From assembly GCA_030737875.1 (NCBI GenBank), contig CM060912.1:207465231-207529230 (forward strand): DNA of 64,000 nucleotides, given 5' to 3'. This document shows positions 12,064-22,609 of this stretch, piece by piece. How positions within the stretch are numbered: the first letter of the stretch is position 1; the number at the start of each line of letters is the position of its first letter. The DNA comes from Allium sativum (taxonomy: Eukaryota > Streptophyta > Magnoliopsida > Asparagales > Amaryllidaceae). The translations under genes were made by a program, and so were the position numbers. A model generated the notes under the pieces. It searched no databases and was not told where the DNA came from. It saw nothing but the letters and a program-made list of their open reading frames with translations.

Positions 12064-13300
12064 ACCACTCTACCATGATTAACATTATGAGTACATTAGA
12101 TAAATTTTACAGAATGACTGGGCTTCAAATCAACCTTGCAAATTCAGAGATGAACTTGGTCGGTGTTTCACCAACCACTGCTAATGAGCTTCACAATATA
12201 ACTGGGCTATGCATAAATGACAGTACATCGTTTTACCTGGGATTGCCAATCACTTCATCTAGATTCCCGACTGCTCAATGTATTCAACTATATGAGAAGA
12301 TTACCAGCAGAATGTAGTGCTGGTCGAATAGAATGCTAAACTAAGCAGGTAGGATTACTCTTATTAAGTCCATCATCATTGCAACATATATATTTAGGAC
12401 CTTCATACTACCAAAAAAGTTACTGAAAGTGATACAGTGTGCACTTATGAAACTTTTCTAGAAGGCAATATTCATATCAAATATGTTGCTCCACTCTCTT
12501 TTAGGAAAATTGCATTGCCAATTAATAAAGGTGGTTTGGGTGTTATTAACACAGCTGTTTGGAATAAATCTGCTTTTGTGAAACATATTGACAACTTATT
12601 GAATAAAAGAGATAGTATTTGGGTAACCAGGTCACATATGCATATTTTAAGTGAACGTAACTCCTGGACCATGTCACCCCCAATCATAGATGGACTTTGA
12701 TCTGCATTTCTAAGGTACAAAGGGAAATATTACCTTTTATGAAATACATTGCTTCAGCATATAATACAATTAACTTTTGGGATGACCCATGGTTAGATTT
12801 TGGAGTAATCCTTGGCAATACTATTAGACACCAGGAGAAACTTCACTCTAGAGTAAGCAACGCCACTATAGGTAGTATGATTGTTAATCATAGGTTAGTC
12901 TTGCCAAGAACTTCAGTTTAGAACTGTATTATGCTATAGAGGAGAACTGACACTATGGTTCCTATGGTTCCCAAAGCTGATAGGCTTGCACGACAGTGGT
13001 CAGGCGAGAGTTTCAATATAAGGAAATTGCACATGAATTTGAATGGGGTTAAAGTACTACAATTTTGTAGGTGACACTCAATTATATGGAGAGGTGTCAA
13101 TGAAGCAAAGGAAAGCTTGTTTCACTGGAATGTTATTCACAATTTCATATTCACCAAAGTGAAGCTTGTTGCTCGTGGTCATATTGTTCCAATCTACTAT
13201 GAATGTTGTGAAGATGAACCACAAAGTGTAGGCCACCTCTACTATGATGCAAGATCATCCAAGATATATGGATAATACTGATAGGAAGAATGGGTAGAAG
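12064..13300 (+). pseudogene. LINE ORF2 remnant: RT C-terminus and zf-RVT domain
   Basis: The first open stretch (to 12317) contains LDKFYRMTGLQINLANSEM and FYLGLPITSSRF, typical of the thumb region of plant LINE reverse transcriptases. It is followed across stops by WSNRMLN and AGRITLIKSI, the usual WS..LS.AGR..L..S block. Near 12490-12650 the text PINKGGLGVINTAVWNKSA matches the conserved GGLG...WN block. Around 13080-13260 a frame reads HWNVIHNFIFTKVKLVARGH, then CCEDEPQSVGHLYYDA, a zf-RVT-like segment with its cysteine and histidine positions partly kept. Several stops and frameshifts make it non-functional. The endonuclease and catalytic FADD part are not in the window. Confidence 0.78.
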
Positions 13301-13751
13301 TGTTATTGCAAATAACAGTACTCAAGAATAAGGCACGCTACACAAAGAAATAGTAAGAGGCGATGATCGTGGCAAGCTCATCAATTTTGTGCTTAAGAAG
13401 TTCATCTTACTCATATGGAAATACAGAAATGACAGAGTCTTCAAGCCTGATCGAGATGTAACCAATGTACAAATGAAGCAACAGGTTCTGATAAAAATAA
13501 AAGTGGGGTTACTACATATGTCATTCACTTTTGTCCCTAGCATCTGGAGATGAAGCCTGCAACACTCTGCTACACTCTGAAAAATATTGTTTTTTTGTTA
13601 TATTTATGTTTTCCTTCTCGTGATTGATAACCAATGTTATCTTTGTAATCTTTTGTTGTATTTTCGTGTACCTTATGTCTATGTAATCCTCTTTTGGTTA
13701 TCAATAAAGTGGTAAGGGCACACTCAACCCCGTCGACTTTGCCAAAAAAAA
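12064..13751 (+). mobile_element. LINE (L1-type non-LTR retrotransposon), 5'-truncated
   Basis: This is the 3' end of a plant LINE. It contains the C-terminal part of the reverse transcriptase ORF, then a zinc-binding reverse transcriptase domain, then an AT-rich 3' UTR with AATAAA at 13703-13708. A short tract of A residues at about 13743-13751, after TTTGCC, marks its 3' end. The 5' end is cut by LTR B. The A tail and domain order fix the plus orientation. Confidence 0.82.
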
Positions 13752-13781
13752 ATACGTTTAGTAAATTCGAGTTAAAACAAT

Positions 13782-14898
13782 GATGGAAAATAAATTGGAG
13801 AAAAATAAGCAAACCCCAGTAAGTTTAGAGTCAAGCATAGACCTATAACATTAAACTGAGCAAGTTTTTGGGAAACAAATTGATTCAGTTGACTGAAATT
13901 CATGGTTAGTTGACTGAACCTATAAATCCACGCATATATACATATATAACTTAGTCGACTAAATGTTCACATACCCAATTTTTTATTGCATTCAGTCAAC
14001 TGAATAAAATATTCATTCGATTGAATAAGAGCATTTTGAAATATTTATTTTTCATTTTGATCCAATCGACTGAGTATTTAAATCCAGTCAACTAAATTGT
14101 TATAACTATCATATTTCTGAAAATTCTGTTTTCTTTATAAAGGGATTTTTTTCTTTGCAAAGAGTTACATCCATCATTGTTAGGTTGAACCTTTGAGCAG
14201 AGGTTGTAACCCTTTGTCTACTATAAATATACACGTATTTCAAGATCAAAACAACTAGTTATCTCTTGCTTTCTATCTTTATATTGAAATCTCTCTATTG
14301 CTAAAAGGTTGTGCAATTACTCTTTAGATCTCTTACCTCTATAGGCAATAAAAATCCCCTTGTTCTTCACATACAGACACACAAATACACATTTCATACT
14401 TGAAGAGAAGATTTTTGGAAGGATGTACATCAATTGACAAATCAGGATGGTATTACAGAACACACAAATTCAAAACAATATATACTATTTGTATTCAAGT
14501 CCTGTTCGGTTGCTCAAACGGTGAAAATCCTGTTCGATTGCTCAAGTGGCCAAAAATCTTGTTCAGTTGCTCAAGTGGTCAGAAGTCATGTTCGATTGCT
14601 CAGGCAGTAAAAATCATGTTTGGTTGCTTGGTGGTAGAAATGACGTTCGATTCCTCAAGGCGGTGTAAACTTAATCCTTCAGGTTAACAAAGGGTTTCTA
14701 ATAGTTAAATTCCAGAAGTAGTCTGGGACTGGACGTAGAACGAGAAGTTCAAACCAGTTTAAAAATCTCTTGTGTCGTTTATATTTTCTGCTGCTGTTAC
14801 ATTTATATTACTGATGTTGTGATTATTGCACTTCTATTATGTTTATATATATTGGTTATCATTGATCCTGCACCTAGCAACTATTATCGCATGACTCA
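13782..14898 (+). mobile_element. Decayed Ty1/copia LTR, SIRE/Maximus-like
   Basis: The left boundary is approximate. The region has the layout of a SIRE-type copia LTR. A cluster of TTCAGTTGACTGAA-like palindromes lies at about 13875-14100. TATAAATA is at 14222-14229. Downstream is a transcribed part with AAAGGGTTTCTAATAG, GGGACTGGACGTAG and AAATCTCTTGTGTCG, phrases I associate with this lineage. A primer-site-like sequence with two mismatches follows at 14904. I cannot find a second LTR, so this is a partial element. Confidence 0.55.
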
Positions 14899-14903
14899 AT
14901 GGT

Positions 14904-14915
14904 TGGTACCAAAGC
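14904..14915 (+). other. Degenerate primer binding site of the copia remnant
   Basis: TGGTACCAAAGC followed by AAGG differs at two positions from the TGGTATCAGAGC plus AAGG found in SIRE-type elements. It lies six bases after the presumed LTR end. Confidence 0.5.
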
Positions 14916-15400
14916 AAGGAATTCTAATGATCATCACAACATCATAAAATAATGATAGAAAAAAGATGTGCTCGGAATATACCAAGCAAAAAGTCCAGTA
15001 CAAACAAAGCTACAACAAGTGAGGACTACAAAAAGATACTTTTTGATTTACAAATATAAGTAACGATGAATTAGTTAGTATAAGCGATAATATTTTAAAA
15101 CTTAATTTCATTATTTTAGATAAGATGAAATCTATCAAACTAGAAAATGGGAAGTTGAGAAAAGAAAAATAGATCTAGAAAATTAGAATACTATTTTAAA
15201 ATATAATTTTTATGAATCTTTAAGATTTTCTAAAGAGAAAAATATATCGATGATTATTTTAATACAGTAGCTAACAATAAAAAATAAAATTTCGAAGGTT
15301 CTACCAAACCCTGTTGGGTATGACTACCTTTCACTAACTCCTTGACCCTAAAAAAAAGTGGGTACTTGCTTTATTAGAAAATATCTCTGTTTGATCAGGA
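14916..15400 (+). pseudogene. gag: Probable copia gag remnant
   Basis: Reading across stops, about 15060-15250 gives a lysine- and leucine-rich segment containing NILKLNFIILDKMKSIKLEN followed by GKLRKEK. This resembles the coiled-coil part of SIRE-type Gag. A further piece near 15330-15410 reads LTLKKKWVLALLENISLFDQ. No zinc knuckle or protease motif is visible and there are multiple stops. The call rests mainly on the copia-like LTR just upstream and could be wrong. Confidence 0.35.
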
Positions 15401-15830
15401 CAAGAAGGGATTAAATTCAAAATAAATTATCTCTTTATGAAAAATGAGTTTGTATAATCCAATAATCCGAAGTCCGAAATCCGTGACCCAAGGGAAATCC
15501 ATATGAAAATTATTAGAAGTCCAATAAAAAGAAAACCATAAGAAATCCAATATCCAAAATAAAGAACACAAAAAATCATGATTGCATCAGATCGTTAACA
15601 TAATTAAAGTCGAGAAAATACACAACCGCGTCAGATCGCATCTACTATAGAAAACCAAATCCAAAACGGGAGAAAGCTAAGAAATCAAAGTCCATGATCA
15701 AGCCGGGTTGTTTATATAATAGAAATCCAAAGATATTCCTTGTTGAATTCCAAATAGAAGTCCAAATCCATAACTCTTCGGATTAGCCGGTGTGGGTATA
15801 CTTCATATCTACAAAAAATGATCAGGCGCC
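15401..15830. other. Unassigned AT-rich DNA
   Basis: No ORF of note and no transposon end is seen. Short phrases recur, such as GAAATCCAA and GCATCAGATCG (near 15585) with GCGTCAGATCG (near 15630). This suggests old duplicated sequence. It may be the decayed interior of the copia element to the left. Confidence 0.4.
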
Positions 15831-16045
15831 CCCAATTTTGGGATAGCCCAACTCTTGCCAAGCACAGTTCGTACTCAATGTTTGATCAGGAAGCTTTGCT
15901 AAATCTTGAAAAAGCAACCCCAACCTACTGATCATAATCCATACTCGAGGTCTAATCAAACAATCTTACAACGTCCTGATGAGATGACCTAACCCTTTCC
16001 AAGCATAGTCCATACTTGAGGATCCAATTATTAAAGTTAAAATAT
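15830..16045. repeat. Degenerate tandem repeat, three copies
   Basis: Three diverged copies of a unit of roughly 65-70 bp can be seen. Each contains a CCAAGCAcAGTcCgTACTcgA-type core, at about 15858-15880, 15935-15955 and 15998-16022. Each is followed by a GGTCTAATCA / TGTTTGATCA / GGATCCAATT phrase. There is no coding signal. Confidence 0.5.
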
Positions 16046-16139
16046 GACTTCCAATTCCACACTTCACGAGCAAAGTGGGTACCCGCAAAGTGATTTTATT
16101 GAAGTCTAAAAATCTAAGTTTATTACAAAGTTGAAAAAA

Positions 16140-16335
16140 AAACTAATGGTTTATCATCGATAAAGATCATACTTAGGTGCTAGGTCATAACCTATACATG
16201 GCTATGCCAACTTGGTTGTTTTTATTATAAATTTATTAAATAAATGAAATTGGATAGTTCATCATCAACAAAGAGCATGCATAGGACTAAATCCTAATCC
16301 CATATATGGGTATGTCGACTTAGTCGTTCATATCC
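16140..16335. repeat. Degenerate tandem repeat, two copies
   Basis: Two copies of a unit of about 115 bp share the order TTCATCATCAACAAAGA / TTATCATCGATAAAGA, then CATACTTAGG / CATGCATAGG, TCATAACC / TCCTAATCCC, TATACATGGCTATG / TATATGGGTATG and ACTTGGTTGTT / ACTTAGTCGTT. It is unassigned and non-coding. Confidence 0.5.
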
Positions 16336-16340
16336 AAATT

Positions 16341-16621
16341 CAAGATAATTAATAATGATTATGCACGAGCTAGGTCTTGGATCGCGCTCTTGTTTCGGGT
16401 CGTAGACAGCTACTCATGTTCCATCACAGTAGTCAAATTCTGAATATATTACGGCTGTTGTCCACTTCCGATGCACTCCTCGATCATGTTCTTCAAATGA
16501 TGAAACTCATTTGTATCATACCACTCAAGTCATGGAACAAACAGTATTTTCCAGAGTTCCTCTCTTTATCGGTAAGTTTCTTCCTATATGGTTTCCTAAA
16601 TGAAAAACGATCTCAAGTCTC
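16341..16621. other. Unassigned flank of element H
   Basis: This is the last non-retrotransposon sequence before the H LTR begins at 16622, so it should be the insertion site of H. An open frame starts at 16377 but runs into the LTR and has no recognisable domain. The five bases before the LTR, GTCTC, are the predicted H target duplication. They should recur beyond the right edge of the window. Confidence 0.4.
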
Positions 16622-16868
16622 TGTAACGATACGGATTTCGCCCGGACCTAATCGATCGCTAAACCGACCAAGACCGTTCAAAACCCGTATACGCTAACTC
16701 TGGGCATACAACACATCAGAACAAATAACAGAAGACTTTTATAAACATCATAATAATGTTACATCAGAGTACAGAAATATCAGAGTATGAAAAATAATAA
16801 TACAGCGGAAGATTAATTTACAATAAATGCAATACAATGCACAACGGAAGACTACAAATGTCTGGACA
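16622..16868 (-). mobile_element. Element H 3' LTR, segment 1 of 3
   Basis: On the plus strand the segment starts TGTAACGATACGG, the 3' end of the minus-strand LTR. It matches 55034 onward, apart from about 65 bp between two CATCAGA repeats that is absent from the right copy. The segment breaks exactly at GGACA, where element C inserted, and continues at 30195. Confidence 0.85.
16864..16868. repeat. Target site duplication of element C, left copy
   Basis: GGACA directly before the TGTAATG start of C is repeated at 30195-30199 directly after its TTACA end. Confidence 0.93.
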
Positions 16869-17917
16869 TGTAATGTCCCATATTTTTACCGTATTATAAT
16901 TAATTAAATAGTGATTAGAAATTTAAATGGTTGTTGAATTAAATAATATTGAATATTTAATTAATTTAAATAATAGAATAATATATTTAATTCTGGAATA
17001 ATCAAAATTATTAGAATTCACAATATTGTGTGAATTGGATTATTTATAATATATATATTCAGTTTAGAGTTGAATTGTATACACGAATATATTATATAAA
17101 CGCCATTTGAACGTATAAATTATATTATAAATATAATCGAGCTTGAAATGGCGCGACAGTTCACTATTTGGCGATTTGAACTTCAATTGAACATACAGAA
17201 GCCGTTTTAAATCGGATTTATGTGAAACAAGAAACGTTCAGAGCCGGTGAAGTATATTTTTCTAATGGAAGAGAAAATTAGGGATTTTATTGTGTAGATT
17301 TTGATTTATGTCCAAATCAAATTTTAGAAAAGTCACTATGTAATTCCTTTGAAATTTATATTTATATTATAAAAGGACTTTATATATAAATCGAATATCG
17401 ATATAACTGAGAACTTTGAAATATCGAGTTATAAATCCCAGTGGAGTTGTATGATACTCTATTGTGAATATATACGATAATATTTATTTTTAAATATTAA
17501 ATTTAATTATTTTTAAATATATTTATATATTTATATGGTTTATTTAGAGCTTTAAAAATAGCCAGTTTTGCATATGACCTCCGTTTTCGACGAAACTAAT
17601 TTTGTTGGATCTGAAATATTAAATTATTGTTAGATTTCAATTTCCATGATTTTTGAAGCCAGTGTGTGGCCGTACGGATTTTTAATGTGAAAAACAGTCA
17701 GCATTTCGATGGTTAAAAATACGCGGTGTGAGCATACGGAGTCGGAATTCGACGAAACCAGTTTCGTTGGGTCCGTAATGTCAAACTGTAGCTGCATGTC
17801 AATTTTCATGATTTTTGGGTATCATGAGTGATCACACAAATTTTTGGAAGACATGTACAAGTAACGATAGATTATAAATGGATAAAATAATCTAATATAA
17901 AAATATTAAAAATATTC

Positions 17918-17924
17918 TATATAG
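17918..17924 (+). promoter_or_regulatory. Candidate TATA box, 5' LTR of C
   Basis: TATATAG lies about 1.05 kb into the LTR and is followed by ACCCTTAAAAATCCTAAACC. The 3' LTR has the better match TATATATAA at 25355-25363. Transcription start is inferred about 30 bp downstream. Confidence 0.4.
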
Positions 17925-18785
17925 TACCCTTAAAAATCCTAAACCTAATTTTATTTCCTCAATGGTCAAACATAAGCGCCGCAGCCTCTTTCCTTAAAAT
18001 GTGAAAACTCAATTCTTCAAAAATCAAAATGAATTCAAGAAAATTCTCTAAAATCTTCAAACCAATTTTATTAGCTTCCCTTTTTGTTTCTATTCATTTG
18101 TATACATGATTTGAGGGAATCAATGCTAGTATTTGTCGCTGGAAAATGTTGCAGTACACGTAGGGTTTGAGCTTTGGGGTAATTCAAGCAATGATTCGAT
18201 CTTCGGAAGTTATATTCGGGTTTGTCAGCTCGTTTGGCAACTTGCATCCAAAAACTAGAAGAATCGATGGCATTTTGTTCGATGATGGTTCCACAACAGC
18301 GAGCGACGAGCTGAAGTTGCCTTCGCTATGGTGGAACCGAGTTTGACCCTTTTGGCATGGGATTGAATCTTTTGCAGAGAGGAACGTGATGGTGATGGTT
18401 GCGTCGGAGTTTGGTGACCGGAGTGCTGGAGAATGGCGGTCAACGATTTGCCATTTGCATTGTTTTGGGTTCAGTGAATACTGATTGGAGAAGAAGGAAT
18501 CACTTTACCGGCTCAGGTTGGGCCGGTGATATAATGGGTGAGGCCCGTTTAATATTAAATTAGTTTTGTTTTTAATTTAAAATGATTTATAAACTTCTAA
18601 ATGAAATAACATCTCCATACAATATCATAATCAGACGAAACAAGATCCGTTGGGATCGTATGGATGAACACTACCCAATGGAACTGACCGAGGGTGAATT
18701 GGAGCTCGTTTGGATTTATGGTGAAAATAAAACGCCTGAATCAAATCAATGACTGATTATCGTTATTTAACGATAATCATCCAAG

Positions 18786-19012
18786 GTGAGTAAAACTCAC
18801 TAACTCTTCCTAGTTATATTTATATAACATATTTTTAGAATGGATAAATGATGGTTGTTTTGTTGTGTGTTGGCTGTTTGGTTGAACTGCTAGTTTATTG
18901 GTTGAAAATATAGATAACGATATAGATATAAATCGTTAATCAAATATTGATTTTGTTTATCAGAATATTTCATATTCGTGTTATTCATGTTGTTTAATAT
19001 CTGTGGATGCAG
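18786..19012 (+). other. Candidate intron in the LTR C leader
   Basis: The donor is AAG|GTGAGT and the acceptor is TGTGGATGCAG|GG, 227 bp apart. The hairpin GTCGGAAGAATCCGAC (19021-19036) follows the acceptor. The 3' LTR repeats this layout at 26222-26448. LTR A has the same signals, with a hairpin stem changed on both sides. Splicing itself is not shown by the sequence. Confidence 0.42.
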
Positions 19013-19789
19013 GGAAACAGGTCGGAAGAATCCGACTGGATTCCCCAACATTTATTTTACTGTTTTTCATATATTGTGTTATATGATGTGATATGAAATC
19101 TGTTGTTGATTTTGTATGTTGGAATGATATCGATCATTGTTATATGGTACGTTAAATACCATAAGGAATACTGGAATGTTAAAAAGGAAATTTACAATGT
19201 TATATATAAAAAGAACTATTTATAAAATCAAAAGATTTTATAAAAAGAAAATATTTATTTAGAAAATAAATAGATTAAAAAGGAATATTTATTTGTTAAT
19301 CAAATAGATAGAATTGAAGGGAAATATTTGTAAACCATTTACAAATAGAATTGAAAAAAGAAATATTTGTAGACCATTTACAAATAGAATTGAAAAGGAA
19401 TTACTTATAAAATCAATGGATTTTATATAAAAAGAAAATATTTTATAAAATAAATAGAATTATCAAAAGGGGATTTATTTTGTAAAGAAATAGATTATAT
19501 AAGGAAATACTTGAATATAATTGTATAAAAGGAGAATTTTACATTTGAAAGGTTTGGACCCGTGCTTCGCACACGGGTATAACATGATATGGATTTAAAG
19601 CAAAGATTCTAAATAGAATCTATTTGAATCAATAGATTGAGAAGGTAAATTTATAAATAATATTTTATAAATTAAATCAAATGTTTATCATTGGATAAAT
19701 AGAATATATATAAGTCAGGACTTATATAGAGAAGTAAGAATCGATTTCAACATCGATATTTGAAACTGAATATGGACGAAGAGCAAGTC

Positions 19790-20700
19790 GATTAAGAGTT
19801 AATCAGTTAGAGTTAATTGAATTAGAGTAATCGATTAGAATTAATCGAATTAGAGTAATTGATTAGAGTTAATCAGTTAGAGTTAACTAATTAGAGTTAA
19901 TTAGAAAGAGTTAACCAGTAATAGTTAACTAGATAGAGTAAATTGAACATAGTTAATCGAATTAGGATTAATTGAATATTAGTTATCCAATTAGAGTTGA
20001 TCGAATATAGTTATTTGAGATAGAGTTAGTCAAACATAGTTATTCAGGATGAGTTGCCATTTTGTACGACTGCTTGAGTAATTCGCAGGGATGTAGATAG
20101 CTTACGGCGGTCGGATTTTTCCTGAGAGAATCAGGCGTAACCATTGTGATCGCTGCGATCTAGAGTCAAGGGAATGGAGTTAAATCGAATATTAGCCATT
20201 CGAAATAAAGTTAAAACAGACATAGTTATTCGAATATAAGTTAATCGAATATTAGTTATTCGATAGGAGTTAAATAAGTTGAGTTAAATAAGTTGAGTTA
20301 ATCAATTAAGTTAATCAAGTAAGTTAATCAAGTTGAGTTAATCGAGTTGAGTCGGTCAAGACGAGTTAATCAAACCGAGTTAATCCAAATGAGTTAATTC
20401 AAAGGAGTTATTTGAAATAGTTTATTCGAATAGAATTAAAGGAGTTATTCGAAATAGTTTATTCGAATAGAATTAAGGGAGTTAATCGAATATTGTTTAT
20501 TCGAAAGGAGATTAATCGAATGTAAATCATTCGAAGAGAGTTAATCGAATGTAAATCATTCGAAGAGAGATTATCGAATAAAGTTATTCGAAGAAAGATT
20601 ATCGAATATTGGTATTCGAAGAAAGAGTTAGCGAATATAGTTTATTCCAAAAGGAGTTATCGAATAGAGATTATTCGAAAGAGAGTTATACGTTGAAATT
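19790..20700 (+). repeat. GTTAATCGAAT / TTATTCGAA repeat tract
   Basis: This is about 0.9 kb of short, degenerate direct repeats. The first part is built on GAGTTAATCGAATTAGAGT variants. The later part is built on TTATTCGAAGAGAGTTATCGAATA, in which TTCGAA and TATTCGA are self-complementary. A non-repetitive insert at about 20050-20170 separates the two parts. The 3' LTR keeps the same order at about 27205-28060. It has no spacers of constant length and is not a CRISPR. Confidence 0.85.
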
Positions 20701-22585
20701 CGATTATATCGAATTTGGGAAAGTACACTTTCCATTTTAATCAAGATTTAATGATTTCTTCATAAATTGTCTATTTAGTTATTTAATTAAATTAAGGAAT
20801 AAAAGTTATATTTTGAAGTTAGATATTTAAGAAGAAGGGATTATAACACTATAGTTATAATCAATGTTTTAAAATAAAGAAGTGGATTCATAAATAGAAT
20901 CTGAATTACGTAAGGGAGTTGGTTAAAGGATTTAAAAGAGTGAACTTTGTCTATTTCGAGGTTAGAAATGTTGTTTAGTTAAGGTCTGAGAGGTAATTAT
21001 ACCCCAACTTGATTGACTTCGTTTTTAACGAAGGGATGGGTAAGGTTCGATAGTGAAGGTTAATTAAGTGAATTTAGTTAATGAGTGTAATGGTTTTAAT
21101 TGGCTTAGTGATGTTTTATTTAAACATCTGTTTAAATCAAATGAAAGGGTTTTGGAAATCTTTTCCAAATAAGAATCAGAAATATTTTCTAATATAGAAA
21201 ATAAGGAATGGAAACAAATATGGAACTGTTTTCCAATGATTAATAAAGTATATCTTTTAAATTTAGAAAATAAGAATATACAAATATATAGAAATGGGAA
21301 ATGAATAAATTAATGATAAATTAAATTAAAGGAGATAAATGTTGAATGTTGATTGATCGATCGAATTTCTATCTGGAAATAAGATCGTTGGTTGTACACC
21401 TATTTTTCTTTGATAGTTAAATCACCGATTATCGAAGTTTTGACCATTTTTCCATCGTCAATACGGAGAGATCGAGATCAGATTCATTATTTGAAAACCA
21501 CTATGTGTGGATGTTAGCGCTGCGATCAAATATGATGAAGATAATTGAAGACAGAGTTATGCAAGGGCTATCCTGTTTATAGAATAGTGCCTTCGATTTG
21601 TCCAGTCCCAGGACAACGAGAATGGACGAATGTATGACAAAGTATATCTAACGGATCACGTAAGTTGATCTCTTCAAACGTACTTACGTTTGGTGGCGGA
21701 GGAATTCGTTTCTCTTAGCTTTATACCCATGGTATTTTTGGGGAAATCAATTTGTGATTTGGTGGGTAGGACGATGTGGCATTTAAAGTGAATGGTGGTC
21801 AGGTTTATCAAAGATACGTTATGACCTCAAGCCTCATCAACCGGGAAATGACAGAAATCGGGCAGGCAGCATGGCTAAGTGGGTCGCTCCCATTAGGGTG
21901 TATATCACCTATCTAGAGAAAATCCATTTCATTCTTTTATCTATTTTCGATGCTGTCCCTTTTCGGGAAACGGTGGGTAGCTCCCAACCGTTGGTGATAT
22001 ACATTCGATACACTAAAGCGGAATGAGTGGTCGGTCATGTGTGGGACGGGTTGAAAGACGTTCTTGTTGAACCCAATGTATTCTCCTCTAGAGATACACT
22101 ATCGGCAGGTGGTCCCATACCTTGTCGTAGTCGGAATCCAATCTCCATAAGCGCCCGCGGTTTTGTTTGTATACTATATATGTGGAACGTGAGATGCAAG
22201 CGTTATGCTAGATTGTATTTTCTTGTGGTTAGACATTATTATAATATCAGAGAAGTACCGATTTCCAACACTGTTTTGGGTCATCGTAAGGTAAAAACCA
22301 TCTGTGTTTATGTGTGGATCGGTCTTACGATTACCTTTTTTTTTAAAAAGGATTTTGAAAAGTTAAACGAAATGATTTGAGTTTACTCACACTAGTTTCA
22401 TGACTAACCTAGAGTTTATTTTGTTTTGTTTTCCCTAAACTCTTGGGTGCCCAAATTTGTACGGGCAGTCAAGTAGTTCAGGTCTTTACAGATATACTTG
22501 GAGGAGCTTGAAGCAGGAGGCTTCAGGATTATATAGCTATTGTTATTTCCGCTGTGTGTAAGTGTTGTACTCTGATAATGTTATT

Positions 22586-22609
22586 GTATATATATATATA
22601 TATATATAT
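22586..22609. repeat. TA dinucleotide run
   Basis: There are about twelve TA units in the 5' LTR of C. The matching place in the 3' LTR (about 29951-29960) has only about five, so the run changed length after insertion. Confidence 0.85.

Noticed and set aside
16377..16697. 106-codon ORF next to the H LTR
   Set aside because: The frame runs across the LTR border into element H, and no domain is seen.
19790..20700. Repeat tract considered as a CRISPR or satellite
   Set aside because: Repeat units vary in length and sequence, no constant spacers exist, and the tract sits at the same place in both LTRs of a plant retrotransposon.
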